From JBBQBQ01 sp038317685 (GTDB taxonomy: Bacteria > Desulfobacterota > Desulfuromonadia > Desulfuromonadales > DDH964): a stretch of DNA of 9,197 bases. Where the stretch lies: NCBI GenBank assembly GCA_038317685.1, contig JBBQBQ010000133.1:1-9197 (forward strand), given 5' to 3'. Position 1 is the first letter of the stretch; each line of letters starts with the position of its first letter. Made by a program: the position numbers and the translations under genes. Below, piece after piece: positions 1 through 5,025 of the stretch. Under the pieces are notes generated by a model, which searched no databases, was not told the DNA's origin, and saw only the letters and a list, made by a program, of their open reading frames with translations.

Positions 1-564
1 AGTCGCAAGAGTCTGAAAAACAGCTACCTGCGCTTTTTGCGCGGCTGGATGTTCGACAGCAATTCTCGCGAGGGAGCGGTTCTCAAGGGGTGGGTTGAGA
101 GCCGCCTGGGGTTGGCGCCGACCTTTCACCGGCTACCGATCGACGACCTGCACGGCGAGGCCTATCAGAACTATCTTGCCGAGCGGATGAAGGGGGTGGG
201 CCGCACCAGTGCCCTGATGTCGCAGTTCGATCTGCTCTACGAATTTGTCCAGGACGAACTGCGGCGGACCCGGCCGGTGCCGACCCATCTGCGCCTTTGG
301 CGGGGCATCCACGACTTCAACGACCAACGCATCATTGAAAAGCTCGGCGACCGCCACCACCTGGTGCGGCTCAACAGTCTCGTCTCTTTTACGACCGATT
401 TCGAACGCGCCTGGGAGTTCGGCTCCAAGGTACTGCAAACCGAGGTGCCGCTTTCCAAGGTGTTCTTTTGCGGGGACCTGCTCCCCGCGGCACTGTTCAA
501 GGGGGAAGGGGAAGTGATCGTGATCGGCGGCGAGTACGAAGTCGAGGTCTTGATCGGAGGCTGA
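1..564 (+). CDS. draT: NAD+-dinitrogen-reductase ADP-ribosyltransferase (DraT), 5'-truncated
   Basis: This cytoplasmic enzyme transfers ADP-ribose from NAD+ to one arginine of the nitrogenase Fe protein (NifH) and so switches nitrogenase off, typically when ammonium appears or energy falls. The frame is open from base 1, so the N-terminus lies outside the window; 187 residues are visible, against roughly 260-290 for the family. The visible part has the DraT signature around YLRFLRGWMFDSNSREGAVL (residues 9-28 of the visible part). It also has features fitting an R-S-E type ADP-ribosyltransferase fold: the arginine in LWRGIHDF (about 101), the VSFTTD strand (128-133) and the acidic GEGEVIVIGG motif (168-177), whose glutamates are the likely catalytic pair. 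A TTG at position 37 is not the start, because conserved DraT sequence continues upstream of it. The stop codon overlaps the draG start by one base (TGATG), indicating translational coupling. Identity is recognised from memory of the family. Confidence 0.93.
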   Translation, partial: SRKSLKNSYLRFLRGWMFDSNSREGAVLKGWVESRLGLAPTFHRLPIDDLHGEAYQNYLAERMKGVGRTSALMSQFDLLYEFVQDELRRTRPVPTHLRLWRGIHDFNDQRIIEKLGDRHHLVRLNSLVSFTTDFERAWEFGSKVLQTEVPLSKVFFCGDLLPAALFKGEGEVIVIGGEYEVEVLIGG

Positions 565-1472
565 TGAAACATGCCATTTTATCCCGCGCCCGCGCCGCCT
601 TCCTCGGCGTGGCGGTCGGCGATGCCCTGGGGGCGACCACCGAGTTCATGACCCCGGCGGAGATTCGGGGTCGATTCGGAGTCCACCGGAAGATGGTCGG
701 CGGCGGCTGGCTGCATCTGAAACCGGGGAAGGTCACCGACGATACCGAGATGTCGCTGTGCCTCGCCCGGGCGATTTTGAGCGACGGACGCTGGGATCTG
801 CAGGCGGCGGCCGAAACCTTCCTGGCCTGGATGCGCGGCAAGCCGGTCGATATCGGCTCGACGGTCCGGCGCGGCATCCGTGACTACCTGCTCAAGGGAC
901 AGCTGGAAACCCCGCCCAACGAGTGGGACGCGGGCAACGGTGCGGTGATGCGTCTGGTCCCCATCCCGCTCTTCACCTTGGGCGACGAACGGCTGCTCAG
1001 CGAACTGGTCATCTCCCAGGCCCACCTGACCCACAACCATCCGCTTTCCGACGCCGCCTGCCTGACCGTCGGGCGGATGGTGCAGGCGGCGCTGCTCGGG
1101 GCCGACCGCTTTGCCCTGCATGCCATCGCCCGCGAACTGGTGGCCCGGCATCCGACCTTCGGTTTCAATCACTATCCCGGCCGGGCCAGTGGTTACGTGG
1201 TGGAGACGCTGCAGACGGTATTTCACTTCCTCTTCACCACCGGCTCTTTTGAGGAATGTCTGATCGGCGTCGTCAACCAGGGGGGGGATGCCGATACCAC
1301 CGGAGCGATTGCCGGGATGATTGCCGGAGCCTTTTATGACGAGGCGCTGATTCCAGCCGCCTGGCTCCGGCGACTCGATCCGGAAGTGCGCGCAGCCGTC
1401 ACGGAGGCGGCCGAGGCGCTGGTCAAAAAATCACCCTATCTCACCCAGGCAGCGACAGGAGCCGAGCGATGA
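564..1472 (+). CDS. draG: ADP-ribosyl-[dinitrogen reductase] glycohydrolase (DraG)
   Basis: DraG removes ADP-ribose from the modified arginine of NifH and reactivates nitrogenase; it opposes DraT. The 302-residue product has the usual family length (about 290-300). Family motifs run in order: VGDALGATTEF (18-28), VTDDTEM (57-63, binuclear metal ligands T58, D59, D60), GNGAVMR (124-130), HNHPLSDAA (157-165) and GGDADTTGA (240-248, metal ligands D242, D244 and T245). No key residue appears to be missing. I chose the ATG at 564 because it overlaps the draT stop and begins directly with the conserved N-terminus; the open frame extends upstream to 468, but only across draT in another frame. The end overlaps the next gene by four bases (ATGA), so the genes are probably co-translated. 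In Rhodospirillum the DraG membrane association depends on PII and AmtB proteins; nothing here shows that directly. Confidence 0.96.
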   Translation: MKHAILSRARAAFLGVAVGDALGATTEFMTPAEIRGRFGVHRKMVGGGWLHLKPGKVTDDTEMSLCLARAILSDGRWDLQAAAETFLAWMRGKPVDIGSTVRRGIRDYLLKGQLETPPNEWDAGNGAVMRLVPIPLFTLGDERLLSELVISQAHLTHNHPLSDAACLTVGRMVQAALLGADRFALHAIARELVARHPTFGFNHYPGRASGYVVETLQTVFHFLFTTGSFEECLIGVVNQGGDADTTGAIAGMIAGAFYDEALIPAAWLRRLDPEVRAAVTEAAEALVKKSPYLTQAATGAER

Positions 1473-1723
1473 AGATCGAAGAGTCCGAACTTGAACAGTG
1501 GCTATCGTTGGAACAAGCCGCCGTGGAATTGGGCAGCACTCCCCTCAATCTCCTGATGCACATCAAGCGCGGCCTGCTGGAGGCGATCGAGCAGGAGGAT
1601 GGCTGGAGGGTCGACCGCTGGTCTCTGGCGGCCCTGCGCCGGCGGCGTGCCGAGGAGCCGGCGGCGCTGGTCTGCCGGAGCGCTTGCGGCAAACCGACGG
1701 GCGGCTGCGGCTCCTGCGGCTGA
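1469..1723 (+). CDS. Small helix-turn-helix-like protein with Cys-rich C-terminal tail
   Basis: This 84-residue protein overlaps the draG stop by four bases (ATGA). I do not recognise a named family. Residues about 10-50 (EQWLSLEQAAVELGSTPLNL, then HIKRGLLEAI and GWRVDRWSL) read like an excisionase or MerR-type winged HTH: a helix that chooses the DNA site, a turn, and a short wing ending in a tryptophan. The last residues, CRSACGKPTGGCGSCG, contain four cysteines spaced C-X3-C-X6-C-X2-C, which could bind zinc or an iron-sulfur cluster. The position inside the draTG operon suggests a link to Fe-protein modification or to nif regulation, perhaps as a redox- or metal-sensing DNA-binding protein. 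That role is inference only. The tight overlap and clear reading frame support it being a real gene. Confidence 0.75.
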   Translation: MKIEESELEQWLSLEQAAVELGSTPLNLLMHIKRGLLEAIEQEDGWRVDRWSLAALRRRRAEEPAALVCRSACGKPTGGCGSCG

Positions 1724-1760
1724 GAGCCTGCGGTATTCCAGATTGGAAGAGGAGGCGCCA

Positions 1761-2054
1761 ATGGAGATCGCGATCAAACCGTCCGATCTGTACTACCGCT
1801 ACCCGCGCAAAAAGGCGACCAAGGCGGTTCGAAAATTCAGCGGCAAGCCCGATCCGCACCCCTTCGACCGCGAGGATCTGTTCGAGGTGATTCCGATGCT
1901 CGAGGCGGTGATGGCGGCGTTGGGGAGTGTCGACGGCCGCGTCCTGCACCGGCTGGAAGAGGTGATGGTGCTGGAGCTCCCCGGTTTTGTTCGCACCCGC
2001 GAGGACGTCTATGACTGTCTGCTGACGGTGCTGCAGAGAGCGCTGGAGAGTTGA
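1761..2054 (+). CDS. Hypothetical 97-residue protein, last gene of the draTG operon
   Basis: The frame is open further upstream, but the ATG at 1761 is preceded at a good distance by a strong Shine-Dalgarno (AGAGGAGG, about 1748-1755). The product is 97 residues, with no signal peptide, membrane segment or cysteine. The N-terminus is basic (YYRYPRKKATKAVRKF, 12-27), followed by a mostly helical stretch with acidic and hydrophobic residues (FDREDLFEVIPMLEAVMAAL and VLHRLEEVMVLELPGF). I do not recognise the family. Its place downstream of draG recalls the small gene draB that follows draG in Rhodospirillum, but I cannot confirm homology. It sits 37 bases after the HTH-like gene and is probably co-transcribed. 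A role in DraT/DraG activity or Fe-protein recognition is only a guess from context. Confidence 0.8.
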   Translation: MEIAIKPSDLYYRYPRKKATKAVRKFSGKPDPHPFDREDLFEVIPMLEAVMAALGSVDGRVLHRLEEVMVLELPGFVRTREDVYDCLLTVLQRALES

Positions 2055-2193
2055 ACCATGGTGGCATGCTGTTTCATCTATGGACAATCGCCTGGGTCAT
2101 GATGAATAAATATTGTGCAGGAGTCAGGCAGCGATGTCGCCGAGGTTTATTTTTTTCTTTTTATACCAGTAAGTTAGATAATCAATCAGGGAT
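2055..2193. other. Intergenic region upstream of the nifH promoter, AT-rich in part
   Basis: This is the space between the dra operon and the sigma-54 promoter of nifH. It is distinctly AT-richer than the flanking genes, with a T-rich run at about 2146-2164. That run could be the tail of a weak terminator for the dra operon, since a short GCG-ATGT-CGC hairpin lies just before it (2131-2140). The region is where an enhancer for a sigma-54 activator should lie, but no canonical NifA site (TGT-N10-ACA) is present. One TGT-N11-ACA match starts at 2070. Confidence 0.5.
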
Positions 2194-2210
2194 TTGGCAC
2201 GCCACGTGCT
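2194..2210 (+). promoter_or_regulatory. Sigma-54 (RpoN) promoter of the nifHDK operon
   Basis: The sequence TTGGCACGCCACGTGCT matches the -24/-12 consensus closely: TTGGCACG at -24, GTGCT at -12, and exact GG-N10-GC spacing (GG 2196-2197, GC 2208-2209). The expected transcription start is near 2221, giving a leader of roughly 258 nt before nifH. Sigma-54 promoters need an activator ATPase; none is encoded in the window. Confidence 0.88.
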
Positions 2211-2233
2211 ATAGATAAAGTCGACACGAAACA

Positions 2234-2276
2234 GGGCACGCTGTGGTGCCCGCAATGCAAACCCGGCAAAGACGCC
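2234..2276 (+). promoter_or_regulatory. Putative ANTAR-type dual-hairpin antitermination element, nifH leader unit 1
   Basis: Two hairpins lie just upstream of, and overlap, the first leader terminator. P1 is GGGCAC (2234-2239), hexaloop GCTGTG (2240-2245), GTGCCC (2246-2251): a perfect 6-bp stem. P2 is GGC (2265-2267), hexaloop AAAGAC (2268-2273), GCC (2274-2276). The P2 loop has A at position 1 and G at position 4, as in RNAs bound by ANTAR proteins; the P1 loop has G4 but G instead of A at position 1. The P2 3' arm is also the start of the terminator stem, so the two folds exclude each other. The weak point is the 3-bp P2 stem. Confidence 0.62.
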
Positions 2277-2308
2277 CGTACGGTTCAGATAACCGACGGG
2301 CTTTTTTT
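2274..2308 (+). terminator. Intrinsic terminator 1 in the nifH leader (attenuator)
   Basis: The stem GCCCGT (2274-2279)/ACGGGC (2296-2301) continues, after one bulged A, as CGGTT (2281-2285)/AACCG (2291-2295). The loop is 5 nt and seven T follow (2302-2308). It lies about 55-90 nt after the expected sigma-54 start and 170 nt before nifH, so it would stop transcription ahead of the operon unless overridden. Confidence 0.88.
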
Positions 2309-2337
2309 GTTTAGCACAGCGCAGCAATCCATCAGCG

Positions 2338-2372
2338 CCTGCCACGACGGCAGGGCACGGGCAGTGTGGCCC
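2338..2372 (+). promoter_or_regulatory. Putative ANTAR-type dual-hairpin element, nifH leader unit 2
   Basis: A second hairpin pair precedes the second leader terminator. The upstream hairpin is CCTGCC (2338-2343), loop ACGAC, GGCAGG (2349-2354); its loop has 5 nt rather than 6, so it is an imperfect P1. The downstream one is GGGC (2359-2362), hexaloop AGTGTG (2363-2368), GCCC (2369-2372), with A1 and G4 exactly as ANTAR RNA targets require. Its 3' arm overlaps the C-run that forms the 5' arm of the second terminator, again making the two structures exclusive. Confidence 0.55.
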
Positions 2373-2401
2373 CCCCCGGACGGTCCGGGCGGGGTTTTTT
2401 T
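2371..2401 (+). terminator. Intrinsic terminator 2 in the nifH leader
   Basis: CCCC (2371-2374) pairs with GGGG (2391-2394), and CCCGGA (2375-2380) with TCCGGG (2384-2389), with one bulged C at 2390 and a 3-nt loop. Seven T follow (2395-2401). This very GC-rich hairpin lies 77 bases before the nifH start codon and after terminator 1, so read-through of both is required for nifHDK expression. Confidence 0.85.
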
Positions 2402-2478
2402 GTGGCGAATCAACGGGGATGCCACCTTAAGCAGGAAACAGTCACAAAACCACAATCGAACCGGAAAGGAACATGGTC

Positions 2479-3357
2479 ATGGCAGAGAAAAAACTTCGTC
2501 AGATCGCCATCTACGGCAAAGGCGGCATCGGCAAGTCCACCACCACCCAGAACACCGTGGCAGGCCTCGCCTCCCTCGGCAAGAAGGTATTGATCATCGG
2601 CTGTGACCCCAAAGCCGACTCCACCCGCCTGATCCTCCACGCCAAGGCCCAGGCCACGGTCATGGACAAGGTTCGCGAACTCGGCACCGTCGAGGACCTG
2701 GAGCTTGAGGACGTTCTGAAAAAGGGCTACGGCGACATCATGTGCGTCGAATCCGGCGGCCCTGAGCCGGGCGTCGGCTGTGCCGGCCGGGGCGTCATTA
2801 CCGCCATCAACTTCCTCGAAGAAGAGGGCGCTTATACCCCCGACCTCGACTACGTTTTCTACGACGTCCTCGGCGACGTCGTCTGCGGCGGCTTCGCCAT
2901 GCCGATCCGCGAGAACAAGGCCCAGGAGATCTACATTGTCGTCTCCGGCGAGATGATGGCCATGTATGCCGCCAACAATATCTGCAAGGGGATTGTCAAG
3001 TACGCAGCAAGCGGCAGCGTGCGCCTGGCCGGCCTGATCTGCAACAGCCGCAACACGGACTGCGAGGCCGACCTGATTGAGGCGCTGGCCAAGAAGCTCG
3101 GCACCCAAATGATCCACTTTGTCCCTCGCGACAACCAGGTGCAGCGCGCCGAACTGCGGCGCATGACGGTCATCGAGTATTCCCCCGAGCACAAGCAGGC
3201 CGAGGAATATCGCGAGCTGGCCCGCAAAATTGCCGAGAACAAGATGTTCGTCATCCCGACCCCGCTGGAGATGGAAGAGCTCGAAGAACTGCTGATGGAA
3301 TTCGGCATTATGGAAGCGGAGGACGAGAGCATCGTCGGCAAGGCCGAGAACGCCTGA
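2479..3357 (+). CDS. nifH: Nitrogenase iron protein (dinitrogenase reductase) NifH
   Basis: NifH is the homodimeric ATP-dependent [4Fe-4S] protein that feeds electrons one at a time to the MoFe protein; it is also needed for FeMo-cofactor maturation. The product has 292 residues, normal for the family. It shows the P-loop GKGGIGKS (13-20), DPKADSTR (43-50, switch I), cluster ligand C101 in GVGCAGRGVI and C136 in LGDVVCGGFAMP. R104 in GCAGRG is the residue ADP-ribosylated by DraT, so the upstream draTG genes have their target. I chose the ATG at 2479 because the Shine-Dalgarno (AAAGGA, 2465-2470) lies 8 nt before it; the in-frame ATG at 2473 would leave only 2 nt. It is the first gene of the nif operon, under the sigma-54 promoter and the attenuated leader. 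Confidence 0.98.
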   Translation: MAEKKLRQIAIYGKGGIGKSTTTQNTVAGLASLGKKVLIIGCDPKADSTRLILHAKAQATVMDKVRELGTVEDLELEDVLKKGYGDIMCVESGGPEPGVGCAGRGVITAINFLEEEGAYTPDLDYVFYDVLGDVVCGGFAMPIRENKAQEIYIVVSGEMMAMYAANNICKGIVKYAASGSVRLAGLICNSRNTDCEADLIEALAKKLGTQMIHFVPRDNQVQRAELRRMTVIEYSPEHKQAEEYRELARKIAENKMFVIPTPLEMEELEELLMEFGIMEAEDESIVGKAENA

Positions 3358-3446
3358 CAGCGGCGGCCGATTTCTTCCCGACTCGGCGTTGCTTCGGGGG
3401 CGGCGGGTTGAGAAACACTTCGGCGATCCTACAAGGAGACCAGACA
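3358..3446 (+). other. nifH-nifD intergenic spacer
   Basis: An 89-base GC-rich gap. A weak stem, GCCGA (3366-3370)/TCGGC (3383-3387), lies soon after the nifH stop with no T-run. In many diazotrophs a hairpin here protects nifH mRNA so that Fe protein exceeds MoFe protein; that role here is only possible. The nifD Shine-Dalgarno AAGGAG lies at 3433-3438. Confidence 0.4.
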
Positions 3447-4889
3447 ATGTCTGAACGAAAGCCCATTCCGGGCATTACCACAGAGCGGACCGAGAAGCTA
3501 ATCAAGGACACCTTGGCCGGGATGCCGGACAAGGCCCAGAAGAAACGCGCCCCGCACCTCGGCGCCAACGAGCCGACCGCCTCGTCCTGTGCGGTCAAGT
3601 CGAACAAGAAGGTCGTCCCCGGCGTCATGAGCCAGCGGGGCTGCGCTTATGCCGGCGCCAAGGGGGTGGTCTGGGGACCGATCCGCGACATGGTTCACGT
3701 CTCTCACGGCCCCATCGGCTGCGGCGTCTACAGCTGGGGAACGCGGCGCAACCTGATGCAGGGGACCCCCGGCGTTTCATCCTTCCCCCTGGACTTCACC
3801 TCCGACTTCCAGGAGCGGGACATCGTCTACGGCGGCGACAAGAAGCTGGAAAAACTCCTGAATGAGGCCAACCAACTCTTTCCCCTCGCCAAGGGCTTCT
3901 CGGTCCTCTCCGAGTGCCCGGTCGGGCTGATCGGCGACGATATCAACGCCGTCGCCAAGAAGATGGAGGCCGAACTCGGCAAATTGGTGGTGCCCTGTAA
4001 CTGCGAGGGTTTCCGCGGCGTCTCCCAGTCGCTCGGTCACCACATCTCCAACGACTCGATCCGCGACCACATCATCGGCAGGTTCGAGTTTGCCGAGGAA
4101 ATCGGCCCCTACGATGTCGCCCTGATCGGCGATTACAACATCGGCGGCGACGTCTGGGCCGCCAAGCCGATCCTCGAAGAGATCGGCCTCAACGTCAAGG
4201 CGGTCTGGACCGGCGACGGCGAGGTGGAGAAAATCGGCGCCACCCACCAGGTCAAGCTCAACCTGATCCACTGCTACCGTTCCATGAACTACATGTGCAA
4301 GGTGATGGAAGAGAAGTGGAATATCCCCTGGCTGGAGTACAACTTCTTTGGCCCGACCAAGATCGAGGCGAGCCTGCGCGCGATTGCGGCCCGCTTCGAC
4401 GAGACCATCCAGAAGAAAGCCGAGGCGGTCATCGCCAAGTACCAGCCGGTGATGCAGGCGGTGGTCGATGAGTACCGGCCGCGCCTCGAAGGCAAGACCG
4501 CCATGCTCTTCGTCGGCGGCCTGCGCCCCCGCCACACCATCGGAGCTTATGAGGACCTCGGTATCCAGATCACCGGCGCCGGTTACGAGTTCGCTCACCA
4601 GGACGACTACGACCGGACTTCGCCGGAGATGGCCAAAGGAACCCTGATCTACGACGACGTCTCCGAGTTCGAGCTGGAGAAATTCGTCGAGGAACTCAAA
4701 CCCGACCTGGTCGGCAGCGGCATCAAGGAGAAATACGTCTTCCAGAAGGCCGGTATCCCCTTCCGGCAGATGCACAGCTGGGATTATTCGGGACCGTACC
4801 ACGGTTATGAGGGGTTCAGGATTTTCGCCCGAGACGTCGACATGGCGATCAACAGCCCGACCTGGAAGCTGGTGAAATCACCGTTCTAG
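3447..4889 (+). CDS. nifD: Nitrogenase molybdenum-iron protein alpha chain NifD
   Basis: This is the catalytic subunit that holds FeMo-cofactor and half of the P-cluster ligands. The product has 480 residues. P-cluster cysteines are C66 (QRGCAYAG), C92 (GPIGCG) and C157 (LSECPVG), equivalent to Azotobacter C62, C88 and C154. FeMo-co ligands are C276 (IHCYRSM) and H443 (MHSWDY), equivalent to C275 and H442. Active-site neighbours V74, R100, Q194 and H198 match Azotobacter V70, R96, Q191 and H195. The ATG at 3447 follows AAGGAG at 3433-3438; an upstream in-frame codon at 3408 has no such support. There is no large clostridial-type insertion. No delta-subunit gene (vnfG or anfG) follows, which fits the Mo enzyme rather than the V or Fe-only forms. 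Confidence 0.98.
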   Translation: MSERKPIPGITTERTEKLIKDTLAGMPDKAQKKRAPHLGANEPTASSCAVKSNKKVVPGVMSQRGCAYAGAKGVVWGPIRDMVHVSHGPIGCGVYSWGTRRNLMQGTPGVSSFPLDFTSDFQERDIVYGGDKKLEKLLNEANQLFPLAKGFSVLSECPVGLIGDDINAVAKKMEAELGKLVVPCNCEGFRGVSQSLGHHISNDSIRDHIIGRFEFAEEIGPYDVALIGDYNIGGDVWAAKPILEEIGLNVKAVWTGDGEVEKIGATHQVKLNLIHCYRSMNYMCKVMEEKWNIPWLEYNFFGPTKIEASLRAIAARFDETIQKKAEAVIAKYQPVMQAVVDEYRPRLEGKTAMLFVGGLRPRHTIGAYEDLGIQITGAGYEFAHQDDYDRTSPEMAKGTLIYDDVSEFELEKFVEELKPDLVGSGIKEKYVFQKAGIPFRQMHSWDYSGPYHGYEGFRIFARDVDMAINSPTWKLVKSPF

Positions 4890-4899
4890 AAGAGAATCC

Positions 4900-5004
4900 G
4901 CCACAGAGGCACAGAGGCGCGGAGAAGGTCAAATCCAAAAACCGCGGTTTGGGGATAAACCCAAAAAAATCAGGGTTGCCTCCAAATCCCCGTGCCTCCG
5001 TGGC
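4900..5004. repeat. 105-bp imperfect inverted-repeat element between nifD and nifK
   Basis: GCCACAGAGGCACAG (4900-4914) can pair with CCGTGCCTCCGTGGC (4990-5004) at 13 of 15 positions. The left arm contains two tandem copies of CACAGAGG (4902-4917). The interior holds a perfect 12-bp palindrome AAACCGCGGTTT (4939-4950), a GGGGAT/ATCCCC pair and an AACCC/GGGTT pair, so the transcript could fold extensively. The element fills nearly all of the 136-base nifD-nifK gap and ends just before the nifK Shine-Dalgarno. From memory, CACAGAGG-rich palindromic spacers recur in intergenic DNA of Geobacter-like genomes; I cannot confirm copies here. Confidence 0.6.
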
Positions 5005-5025
5005 AATAAACAAGGAGTCATCGCC

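Noticed and set aside
2070..2086. TGT-N11-ACA as a NifA upstream activator site
   Set aside because: Spacing is 11 rather than the usual 10, and there is no second copy near the nifB promoter; too weak to annotate.
2124..2345. Minus-strand 73-codon open frame in the regulatory region
   Set aside because: No good ribosome binding site or domain; it covers the sigma-54 promoter and leader hairpins, which explain the sequence better.
2307..2606. Plus-strand open frame across the nifH leader and start
   Set aside because: It runs through a terminator and into nifH in another frame, with a low-complexity His/Arg-rich translation; a by-product of composition.
2410..3447. Long minus-strand open frame (345 codons) opposite nifH, and similar long ones opposite nifD, nifK and nifB
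   Set aside because: They are mirror frames of high-GC genes, show no recognisable domains, and lie opposite unmistakable nif genes.
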